Virus record (IMG/VR): IMGVR_UViG_3300009296_000003
Location: 1-45,892 of that record
Source: a virus
Length of the DNA: 45,892 nt
Strand: one strand, 5' to 3'
Shown here: positions 13,080-19,748 of the stretch, in pieces
Layout: each line of letters begins with the position of its first letter
Numbering within the stretch: position 1 is the stretch's first letter
Program-made: the position numbers and the translations under genes
Notes under the pieces: model-generated
What the model was told of the DNA's origin: nothing
The model's database searches: none
Seen by the model: the letters and a program-made list of their open reading frames with translations, nothing else

Positions 13080-14473
13080 GCGAACTCAATGCAGAGCAGG
13101 TGGTTATAGGTTCATGCCTGCTGGAACCTGCCGTTGCCGTAACCATCTGTTCGGAGTGCGGTGTGTCTACGGAGTCGTTTGCTGACCCCAAATGCAGGGC
13201 TGCATTCAAGGCTATTGAATTCATGGCCAAGAAGGGAATGATAGAAAAAATAGACTCTATAACCCTTGCCGATATCATCACAAAGAACAGCGACGCCACC
13301 GGATGGTCGGCGGAGAAGTTCCTGCGCGACTGCATTGACATGACTCCAACGGTGGAGCACTGCCAATACTACGTCGACTTGGTTCGAGAAGGAGAGGTTT
13401 CTGACAAGGCGCAGAAGTCTCTGGAAGTGGCGGCGAGACGCCTGTCTGATAGAACAGAACCAGCATCGGAGGTGATGTCAGATGTTATCAAAGATATCAT
13501 TGGCCTTACTGCTACGCATTCCCGCAAGGAGACGACTCGGGATGTTCATGAGCGCATCAAGACAAAATTGCTCAACTCCCAAGCTTCAGGGTACTATGGT
13601 ATTCCTTCCAGATGGATGTCGGTCAACCACATCCTTGGCTCGTACACAATTCCAGAGAACGTCATTGTTGCTGGCCGCCCATCCTGCGGCAAGACTACTT
13701 TCGCCCTGAACGAAGCATTGCACTTTGGCATGACCGGAGTCCCTGTCAGTATGGCTTCATTTGAAATGACCACCGATTCGGTGTGGTCCATCCTTGCCGG
13801 AGACTTGGCCCATATCAACATGTTCAAGATGCGAGGAGGAAGATTTACCACTGAAGACATGCAGAAGCTGGATATGGCCTTTGCGGAATTGCAGAGCATG
13901 CCCATCTACATTGATGATCAGCGCATGTCCATAGGAAGGTTGTGTTCTTGGATGACCCACGAATCAGCCGCGCATGGTTCCAAGGTGTTTATTGTGGACT
14001 ACTTACAATTGATGATGAAGTCAAGAGATGAACGAAGGGCAAGTTTAGTTGACGTTATTGGGGAGTGGGAGTCGACCATCAAGAGTATGGGGAAGAAACT
14101 TGGAGCCATGACCATGGTTCTTTCCCAGTTGAACAGAGGCGACCAGCGCTACAAGGATGAGACTCCCCCTCCCCCTACTCTCGAAGCACTCAGGAGTTCG
14201 GGGGAAATAGAGCAGACGGCAGATGCGGTTCTGATGCTGTACAAGAAGCCAAACATGCCAGAGTCCATATTTACGGTAGATGCAGACTGGCCCATGGAGA
14301 TGGACGTGGCCAAGCACAGGGAAGGCCCAACCGGCATGAAGCCAATGTGGTTTGTTAGGCGAAGGCAGAAGTACATGTCAGAGCACGAGTATGATTCTTT
14401 CAAGGCTGAAGAGTTGGCTGCAAACGAAAAGGAGGCTACATGTTCAGAATCGAAAACAGAGAAGGCGTCGTAG
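13076..14473 (+). CDS. dnaB: Replicative DNA helicase, DnaB family
   Basis: The 465-residue protein has an N-terminal DnaB domain (about 3-110) and a RecA-like ATPase: Walker A GRPSCGKTT (200-208), the following SFE strand, Walker B FIVDYLQLM (305-313), and LRSSGEIEQTADAVLML in motif 4. It unwinds DNA ahead of the phage replication fork as a hexamer. ATG 13076 is preferred over GTG 13070 because AAGGAG lies 5 nt upstream and the ATG overlaps the previous stop. The length is normal for phage DnaB. No primase gene is seen in the window, so host primase may be used. Confidence 0.95.
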   Translation: MSELNAEQVVIGSCLLEPAVAVTICSECGVSTESFADPKCRAAFKAIEFMAKKGMIEKIDSITLADIITKNSDATGWSAEKFLRDCIDMTPTVEHCQYYVDLVREGEVSDKAQKSLEVAARRLSDRTEPASEVMSDVIKDIIGLTATHSRKETTRDVHERIKTKLLNSQASGYYGIPSRWMSVNHILGSYTIPENVIVAGRPSCGKTTFALNEALHFGMTGVPVSMASFEMTTDSVWSILAGDLAHINMFKMRGGRFTTEDMQKLDMAFAELQSMPIYIDDQRMSIGRLCSWMTHESAAHGSKVFIVDYLQLMMKSRDERRASLVDVIGEWESTIKSMGKKLGAMTMVLSQLNRGDQRYKDETPPPPTLEALRSSGEIEQTADAVLMLYKKPNMPESIFTVDADWPMEMDVAKHREGPTGMKPMWFVRRRQKYMSEHEYDSFKAEELAANEKEATCSESKTEKAS

Positions 14474-14658
14474 TCTGCGACCGATGTTTGAGGGTCATGG
14501 AAGAGGGCCTGAGCGCCAGGGAATACGAAGCCATGCACCGACTATCAGAAGACGATGGCGATATGTGCAACGCTTGTCTGTACAGGTGCAGCGCAGAACT
14601 TGACCTAGACATGTTGGATGTGATAGGTACGAACAGTCAAACAGTAAAGGAGGACTAG
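14440..14658 (+). CDS. Small zinc protein, paralogue of the one at 9683
   Basis: AAGGAGG precedes the ATG, which lies inside the helicase 3' end (34-nt overlap). CDRC (13-16) and CNAC (43-46) flank the EEGLSAREYEA helix, matching the 70-aa protein at 9683 in Cys spacing and middle helix. The C-terminal third is acidic. The location between DnaB and the candidate SSB points to a small DNA-metabolism factor. Confidence 0.7.
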   Translation: MFRIENREGVVVCDRCLRVMEEGLSAREYEAMHRLSEDDGDMCNACLYRCSAELDLDMLDVIGTNSQTVKED

Positions 14659-14659
14659 G

Positions 14660-15118
14660 ATGAAGATGGTTATTAGTACGGTTGAGGCGACGAATCCGGT
14701 GGTTGAGGGAGTCAACAAGACGACGGGCAAACCCTACGTCGTGAATTCGTTCAGGGTGCACGGAACGGTCGACGGAGCGGAGGGTACGTTTACCCTGAAG
14801 TCGTTTGGTAACAATACTGTTCCATGTCTGGATATTCCAGTAGAGGTAGAGTCGGAGAATTACAAGGGCAAGACAACGTACATTGCCCGACATGGGTTCG
14901 GAGGAAACGCTGATACCGCGCATTCCAGGCCGGTTGCGGTTGTGTCAAATGCTGACCTAAAGTTCGACAAGGACGACATCATTAAGGAGGTTCTCAAAGA
15001 CGCCTTGGAGTACATTGAATCCATGGTGGACATTGACCTTCCTGGTCATGACTTCCAGACAATGATCCCGCTTGTGTCTACGTACGTCATTGCTGCCCTT
15101 CGAAGCAGGGGGATGTAA
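14660..15118 (+). CDS. Candidate single-stranded DNA-binding protein
   Basis: The 152-residue protein alternates short strands in its first 80 residues, with TTGKPYVVNSF (21-31), FTLKSFGN and the aromatic NYKGKTTYIAR (67-77) giving an OB-fold look. An acidic helical segment (100-120) follows. It lies between helicase and a RecB-like nuclease, where phage SSBs commonly sit, and has an AAGGAGG site. The usual acidic C-terminal tail is missing, so the call rests on fold-like pattern and context only. Confidence 0.5.
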   Translation: MKMVISTVEATNPVVEGVNKTTGKPYVVNSFRVHGTVDGAEGTFTLKSFGNNTVPCLDIPVEVESENYKGKTTYIARHGFGGNADTAHSRPVAVVSNADLKFDKDDIIKEVLKDALEYIESMVDIDLPGHDFQTMIPLVSTYVIAALRSRGM

Positions 15119-15943
15119 ATGTCGTCTGAGAAGAGCAGGTTCTATGACATAGCCACCATGAAAGCGGTGGATGAAATACCAAGCGCGGACGGAAGGAAGA
15201 TGATCCGTCCAAACATACGGCACGCCCGAAAGTTCGGGTGGCTTCCGAGCGTAACTTCAATCAACAAGCTACTCAAGTCGCACAGTCTTGAGGAATGGAA
15301 GCAGAACAGCGTTGTGAAACTGTGCGCCAAGCACCCGTTCGACACGTTCATACCGTCCTCGGCAACTGCGTCAGAGGACGAACACTTGGACGAGTACGCA
15401 ACGTACATCACTGACATGCTGGACAATGAGGTTGGTGGGTATGCGGATCAAGGCATAGCCATCCATGCTGCACTTGCTCAGTGGATAAGCCACAAGACAG
15501 AATCACAGAACCCCGAACTGGCCGAGATGTGCCACCAGTTTGACGAGCACATGTTGGAACGAAAGATCAAGCACTGGGAGTCTGAGCACACGTTGGCCAA
15601 CAGGGACTTGGGCTGGGCCGGAACTCCTGATGCATGGGGTATTGGTGACGGTGTGTCTATCCTGATAGACATGAAGTCTATGGACATAGACAAGTTCGAG
15701 AAACCGTACGAGTCTTGGCTGTTACAGCAGGGTGCGTACTACTCCCTGATCATGCGGGAGACAAGCATGCCGAACGTGCTCTTTGAACAGATGCTGGTAC
15801 ACCGAGACAAGCCGTCTCGCGTCAGGTTTGTTCCAATGGAAAACGTTCCGGAGTGGAGCGTTGCGTTCGAGCATCTGTTTGCGGTTTGGTGCAGGACTAA
15901 TAACTACGACCCAAGAGCGGTCAAGCAAGAAGGAGAAGCGTAG
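15119..15943 (+). CDS. RecB/Cas4-like PD-(D/E)xK nuclease
   Basis: Motifs of the RecB-type exonuclease group appear in order: GIAIHAAL (112-119), an acidic segment with E154 and E156, GTPD (168-171), IDMKS (183-187; D184 and K186 as D-x-K) and QQGAY (203-207). These bind two metals and cut DNA. Together with the SSB-like protein upstream, it fits a recombination or end-processing pair. Length (274) is normal for phage RecB-like exonucleases. The ATG directly follows the previous stop; the ribosome site is modest. Confidence 0.85.
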   Translation: MSSEKSRFYDIATMKAVDEIPSADGRKMIRPNIRHARKFGWLPSVTSINKLLKSHSLEEWKQNSVVKLCAKHPFDTFIPSSATASEDEHLDEYATYITDMLDNEVGGYADQGIAIHAALAQWISHKTESQNPELAEMCHQFDEHMLERKIKHWESEHTLANRDLGWAGTPDAWGIGDGVSILIDMKSMDIDKFEKPYESWLLQQGAYYSLIMRETSMPNVLFEQMLVHRDKPSRVRFVPMENVPEWSVAFEHLFAVWCRTNNYDPRAVKQEGEA

Positions 15944-15944
15944 G

Positions 15945-16706
15945 ATGAAGGTGTATATAGCTGGGCCAATGAGGGGTATTCAGTACTACAACTTCCCGGC
16001 CTTTGACAAGGCAGCGTCGTTGCTGGAGGCTCAGGGTCACGAGGTAATGAACCCAGCCGCAATGGATAGGAAGGCTGGCTTTGACGCCATGGTCTTGGCC
16101 GATGATTACCACTGGGACTCGGTACCTTCTGGTTTCAGTCTTCAGAATTGTATCTCAAGAGACATAGAGGCGGTGATGTGGTGCGATGCTGTATGCATGC
16201 TACCTGGTTGGGAGAAGTCAACCGGAGCACTGGCTGAGTATCATCTAGCGAAGTGGTATGGCAAGCAGATATGGTATGGCGCAGGGGCTGCGGAGGAGTA
16301 TGTTCCACTGACAATTGTAGACATGGGATCGGCTATTCCGATTACTACCACTGCTTCGTCGGAGATGGTTATTGGAACTTCTACTACTGGAGGGAAGAAA
16401 GAGGTCAAGCTTGAGGCGTTCAACCTGATACCACCAGAAGCGCTGGAAGCATTGTCAAGAGTCTTTGGCGTTGGATCGGTCAAATACCGGGAAAGGAATT
16501 GGGAGCAAGGATACAGTTGGGGATGGTCTTTTGCCTCTCTCATGCGACACGCTTGGAAGTTCTGGAAGGGCGAAGAAGTTGACGAAGAGACCGGCCTTCC
16601 TCACATCATGCAGGCCGCTTGGCACTGTATAGTGCTGTACACGTTCTCAATTCATCACAGAAACTTCGACGACAGGAGTCGTCTAGGTTGGCCGAAGGAG
16701 GGTTGA
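15945..16706 (+). CDS. Fusion of DUF4406-like and dATP/dGTP diphosphohydrolase-like domains
   Basis: Residues 1-115 resemble DUF4406, a nucleoside 2-deoxyribosyltransferase-like Rossmann fold: YIAGPMRG (4-11) and GWEKSTGALAEY (88-99) with a likely catalytic Glu98. Residues 155-245 match the phage dATP/dGTP diphosphohydrolase N-terminal family (formerly DUF5664, MazG-like): LIPPEALEAL, GSVKYRERNW and HAWKFWKGEEVDEETGLPH with clustered acidic and His metal ligands. Together they could reshape the nucleotide pool, by base exchange and dNTP hydrolysis. A Ser/Thr-rich linker (130-150) separates them. AAGGAG precedes the ATG. Confidence 0.75.
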   Translation: MKVYIAGPMRGIQYYNFPAFDKAASLLEAQGHEVMNPAAMDRKAGFDAMVLADDYHWDSVPSGFSLQNCISRDIEAVMWCDAVCMLPGWEKSTGALAEYHLAKWYGKQIWYGAGAAEEYVPLTIVDMGSAIPITTTASSEMVIGTSTTGGKKEVKLEAFNLIPPEALEALSRVFGVGSVKYRERNWEQGYSWGWSFASLMRHAWKFWKGEEVDEETGLPHIMQAAWHCIVLYTFSIHHRNFDDRSRLGWPKEG

Positions 16707-16707
16707 C

Positions 16708-16917
16708 GTGTACGAATGTTGCAAGAATTGCAAAATGTGGGCAGATAGACCGTACAGGAACGAGTTGTATGGCGATGGATACCACGAGTGCTTATCTATA
16801 CCTCAGAACGGCATAAGCAGAGAGCAAGAACCTATTGTACAGACCGAATGGTATGAAGGTCCGGTGATTACTGACGCCAACTTCCATTGCTTGTCGTTTG
16901 CGGCCAAGGAGAATTGA
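16708..16917 (+). CDS. Small Cys-rich phage protein (69 aa), GTG start
   Basis: GTG follows AAGGAGGGTTGAC directly after the previous stop. CCKNCKMW (4-11), a middle Cys (28) and HCLSF (60-64) give the C..C..C..C layout of small phage zinc proteins. Residues between are acidic and loop-like. No function known. The next gene also starts with GTG and follows by one base. Confidence 0.65.
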   Translation: MYECCKNCKMWADRPYRNELYGDGYHECLSIPQNGISREQEPIVQTEWYEGPVITDANFHCLSFAAKEN

Positions 16918-16918
16918 C

Positions 16919-17356
16919 GTGGCATACATAGCAAACACAGGGTTCACTGTCAAGGGTGGAAAGTTCAAACAGACCGGCAAGGTGTTCTGGGACGAGGTAA
17001 AGAAGAGGGCGTGCCTGTACGTGACTGGCGTTCGACTTGGCGAGACTGTGATAGCAAGGCCCTACGCAGAGGACGCTCCGTTCCTTCAAGGAGACTTGGT
17101 TGCGTTCGCAGGCAAGGCAGGAGGAAAGACGCGTTACCAGTGGTGTGGACGGATACTGTCGGACGTAGACGGGAAGGGTAAAGAGATATACAAGATCACC
17201 ATAGAGGTGATGCCCACAATGCTTATGACAAACTACAACCTAATGCCAAAGTTGTACATCTTCAACGACGATCAGGACAAAGAACATGATCCATTCAGTG
17301 ACGATACTACCGAACGGACAGAGGAAGCTGGGGATAGAGAAGTTGTCGGTGGGTGA
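16919..17356 (+). CDS. Hypothetical protein, possible OB-fold (145 aa), GTG start
   Basis: GTG at 16919 is preceded by AAGGAG. The protein has alternating hydrophobic strands in its first 105 residues with aromatic and basic positions, then an acidic tail (115-140). That pattern, and its place in a DNA-metabolism operon, would suit a DNA-binding or accessory OB-fold protein, but no family signature is certain. The C-terminus overlaps the next gene by 71 nt. Confidence 0.6.
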   Translation: MAYIANTGFTVKGGKFKQTGKVFWDEVKKRACLYVTGVRLGETVIARPYAEDAPFLQGDLVAFAGKAGGKTRYQWCGRILSDVDGKGKEIYKITIEVMPTMLMTNYNLMPKLYIFNDDQDKEHDPFSDDTTERTEEAGDREVVGG

Positions 17357-17501
17357 TGGCCTGTTTGTTGCTGGAATCAAGAATAACACCAGCATTCACG
17401 GAACCATACAGTCAGCAGAGAAGAGGCACGGATTCGAGTTGTCTTGCAGACAGGAAGAACATGAAGGCCAGAAAGGGGTAATGGTATGGCGACTATCGTA
17501 A
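17286..17501 (+). CDS. Small phage protein (71 aa) ending GVMVWRLS
   Basis: ATG 17286 has an AGGA eight nt upstream; TTG 17343 and GTG 17349 are shorter alternatives that avoid the overlap. The body VGDGLFVAGIKNN...GVMVWRL looks like a compact beta protein of a type met in other phages, but I cannot name it. It overlaps both neighbours. Confidence 0.55.
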   Translation: MIHSVTILPNGQRKLGIEKLSVGDGLFVAGIKNNTSIHGTIQSAEKRHGFELSCRQEEHEGQKGVMVWRLS

Positions 17502-17734
17502 GCAAGAAAAGCATGATGAAGGAATTCTTTGTAAGGGGAAGGAAGGTAAATCTTCCAATGGGTCAGGCAGGTGTGTTTCTTGAGTGGTCAAAGCCAGCGG
17601 CAAGGGCCGCAATTGTCCTTAACGAAAACGACAAGATAGCAGCCGTTGACATGACCGGCCTTATGGATGCTAACGGGTTCGGGAATGAAAAGATTCATAG
17701 CGCCACTCCATTTCCTGACGAGGCAGGGAAATGA
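17486..17734 (+). CDS. Hypothetical protein (82 aa)
   Basis: The ATG follows AAAGGGG and overlaps the previous gene by 16 nt. The product has a basic N-terminal 20 residues, then mixed strands and a short Gly/Asn-rich end. No Cys and no membrane helix. ATGA couples it to the next gene at 17731. Family not recognised. Confidence 0.6.
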   Translation: MATIVSKKSMMKEFFVRGRKVNLPMGQAGVFLEWSKPAARAAIVLNENDKIAAVDMTGLMDANGFGNEKIHSATPFPDEAGK

Positions 17735-17940
17735 GCAACACTCCAAGATACGACGCTTTAGTCGATAAGTATACGCTTATCGGCGTCACTGGCAGCGAGG
17801 CAGCTGCTCTGAGTGCACTACAAGAAGTAGAATCTGAATTGAATCTTACGAAGCTTATGCTTCAAAGCACTCAAGCGGTTCTGGATGTCTACAGAAAAGA
17901 GGACGAATATGAACAGCAGAGCAAAGGGAAAACGGGGTGA
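17731..17940 (+). CDS. Hypothetical helical protein (69 aa)
   Basis: Coupled by ATGA to the previous stop. The opening SNTPRYDALVDKY is a common start of small phage proteins. Residues 20-55 form an amphipathic helix or coiled coil with Leu/Glu/Val heptads. The tail overlaps the resolvase gene. Function unknown. Confidence 0.6.
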   Translation: MSNTPRYDALVDKYTLIGVTGSEAAALSALQEVESELNLTKLMLQSTQAVLDVYRKEDEYEQQSKGKTG

Positions 17941-18262
17941 GTTGGAGGCAAAGGACCTGCTGTCTAAGATATTCGCAATCCCTCATAGGCGCGGCGTACA
18001 GTACGAGGGCAGCAGCAAGTCTGCCGATGTTGTGTGTTGTGACGCGAAACACCCGCTTGCCCACCTGCACTGGGAATGCAAATGGGTTGAGCGCGGGGTA
18101 AACTTGGATACGTTCATGGAGCAGGCCGTCCATGATTCGGGGGAAGGAGATGTTCCGTGTGTGCTGCACAAGCGTTCAAGAAAAGAGCCTTTGGTCACTA
18201 TAAGGGCGTCGGACATGCTGAGGTTCGCTCACTTCGTATTGGCGGAAGGGAGTTCCTGTTAG
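17909..18262 (+). CDS. Holliday-junction-resolvase-like PD-(D/E)xK nuclease (117 aa)
   Basis: ATG 17909 has GAGGA close upstream; it is chosen over 17885, which lacks a site. The motif order matches small Hjc/phage resolvase-like nucleases: KGKRGE (6-11) with E11, SADV (38-41) with D40 and ECK (56-58) with E56 and K58, and a later QA helix (from about 74). These residues would bind two metals and cut four-way DNA junctions. It matches the recombination context (RecB-like nuclease, SSB-like protein). No fused domain, typical length. Confidence 0.75.
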   Translation: MNSRAKGKRGELEAKDLLSKIFAIPHRRGVQYEGSSKSADVVCCDAKHPLAHLHWECKWVERGVNLDTFMEQAVHDSGEGDVPCVLHKRSRKEPLVTIRASDMLRFAHFVLAEGSSC

Positions 18263-18531
18263 TGTCTTCGACATCTATAGACGATGATAAGTGGGTTCCA
18301 ACCACAAGGAAGATAGCAACCGTGCTTAATGGTCTTGCCAACGGGCAACTGCTGTCTACTCCGGTCATGAAGACCACTGTAGGCATATCCACGAAGTCTC
18401 TGGAGAGGTGGGGCAACCATCCTTCCATAGCTGGTTACAGGGCCAAGCTGATGCGAAAGAACGCGTTGCTCTGGGGGAACCTTGAGACCATAACAAGATT
18501 CAGGCAGGTATCAAAGGAGGTCTTAGGATGA
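18262..18531 (+). CDS. Small possible HTH protein (89 aa), GTG start
   Basis: GTG at 18262 shares a base with the resolvase stop and follows AAGGGAG at 9 nt. The protein is basic and mainly helical; residues about 35-56 (MKTTVGISTKSLERWGN) could be a helix-turn-helix. It may bind DNA as a regulator or packaging helper. No named family, so the HTH is only a suggestion. Confidence 0.5.
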   Translation: MSSTSIDDDKWVPTTRKIATVLNGLANGQLLSTPVMKTTVGISTKSLERWGNHPSIAGYRAKLMRKNALLWGNLETITRFRQVSKEVLG

Positions 18532-19322
18532 AGGATGAATTCAAGATTGACGGCAAGAGCATAGAGCCGCATGAGCCACGCATACTTGTCTATGACATAG
18601 AGACGAGCCCCAGTATGGCTTACGTGTGGCGCTTCTATGACGAGTGCATATCGCCAGACCAGGTAATTGACGACGGACAGATGCTGTGCTTCGCCGCCAA
18701 GTGGCTTGGGCATAGTGCCATCTACTCCGATTCCAAGGAGAAGGACAAGAGCGACAGGAGGATATGCCGAGAACTGTGGAAGCTGTTTGACGAGGCCGAT
18801 GTTGTGGTTGCGCATAACGGTCAGGCTTTCGATCAGAAGACAATGAACTCAAGGTGGGTACATTACGGTATGCCTCCACCAAGCGCATACAAGGTTGTTG
18901 ACACTCTCAAGATGGCTCGTTCCATGTTCCGGTTTGGCATCAACAAGCTGGACTACATTGCCCGCTACCTGAATCAGGGCCGCAAGATGAAGCATCACGG
19001 CTTCAAGATGTGGGTAGAGTGCATGAACGGAGACCCTGATGCATGGGAAACCATGCGCAAGTACAACATACAGGACGTGCGCCTGCTTGAGGGTGTGTAC
19101 TTGACAATGAGGTCATGGGACCCGAGGCATCCTAACGTTGGGCTGATGTACAAGGATAACGAACTCAGATGCGTGTGCTGCGGCTCTGACAAAGTGATCC
19201 ACGTCAGCAAGCATAGCTTCACAAACAAGTCCATCTGGGGCGTGTACAGGTGCAGGAAGTGCGGTAAGGTAATGCGCAGCGGGAAAGCCATCAAGATGCC
19301 CAACGCTGTACTCTCCAACTGA
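18528..19322 (+). CDS. DnaQ-like 3'-5' exonuclease with C-terminal zinc ribbon
   Basis: The 264-residue protein shows the DEDDy exonuclease pattern: YDIET (D23, E25), AHNGQAFD (D102), and YNIQD (Y179, D183). Residues 215-252 form a zinc ribbon (CVCC and CRKC). The exonuclease removes 3' nucleotides, for proofreading or end trimming; without a polymerase in the window the partner is unknown. Stop/start coupling by ATGA with the previous gene and AAGGAGGT before its ATG. The zinc ribbon is an uncommon addition. Confidence 0.85.
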   Translation: MKDEFKIDGKSIEPHEPRILVYDIETSPSMAYVWRFYDECISPDQVIDDGQMLCFAAKWLGHSAIYSDSKEKDKSDRRICRELWKLFDEADVVVAHNGQAFDQKTMNSRWVHYGMPPPSAYKVVDTLKMARSMFRFGINKLDYIARYLNQGRKMKHHGFKMWVECMNGDPDAWETMRKYNIQDVRLLEGVYLTMRSWDPRHPNVGLMYKDNELRCVCCGSDKVIHVSKHSFTNKSIWGVYRCRKCGKVMRSGKAIKMPNAVLSN

Positions 19323-19323
19323 C

Positions 19324-19689
19324 ATGACTACAGAAGCCAAAAAAGAACAGAGGAAGAAGATGGACAAGCTGTGGTCCAGACTGATAGCCGTGAAGTTCAG
19401 GTTCAAGTGTGCAATCTGCAAAGGGGCTGGCTCCGATGCGCACCACCTGATAGGGCGAAGCAGTCTGGCCTTCCGGCACAGCCCGTCTAACGGTGTGCTG
19501 TTGTGCAGGAAGCATCACAACTCAGCCCATGACGGGTCAAGTGCCGAGGTCACAGCCTTGCTTGGCAACTGTTTGGATGATATCAAGCCATCCGGAGACA
19601 TTACTGAATGCGACCTGAGCAAAATGATACAGGACGAACTCAAGAAGAACGGCTATCACCATCTGGTGGAGAAAGTTGTGCGTCTATGA
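19324..19689 (+). CDS. HNH endonuclease (NinG-like spacing)
   Basis: C29-x-x-C32, DAHH (38-41), NG (56-57), C61 and HH (64-65) form a classic HNH/zinc fold with catalytic His and metal-binding His. The length (121) suits single-domain phage HNH nucleases that cut near packaging or recombination sites, or homing nucleases. It lies directly after the exonuclease. No adjacent terminase is present to tie it to packaging. Confidence 0.8.
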   Translation: MTTEAKKEQRKKMDKLWSRLIAVKFRFKCAICKGAGSDAHHLIGRSSLAFRHSPSNGVLLCRKHHNSAHDGSSAEVTALLGNCLDDIKPSGDITECDLSKMIQDELKKNGYHHLVEKVVRL

Positions 19690-19748
19690 CGGCGCTGATA
19701 TGGATCGGCACCATCGTACTCGCGCTACTGGCTCTATTTGGACAGTGA
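19686..19748 (+). CDS. Membrane mini-protein (20 aa), end of the + operon
   Basis: The ATG overlaps the HNH stop (ATGA at 19686-19689). The 20-residue product is almost entirely one hydrophobic helix ending FGQ. Its last 15 nt overlap, tail to tail, the end of the giant - strand protein. Three other peptides of 25-40 residues with one hydrophobic helix occur in this window in the same coupled style, which supports it, but it is very short. Confidence 0.4.
   Translation: MTALIWIGTIVLALLALFGQ

Noticed and set aside
10424-16706. Evidence for a 2-aminoadenine (Z) genome
   Set aside because: A MazG-like hydrolase alone is not enough; no PurZ, DatZ or matching polymerase is seen.
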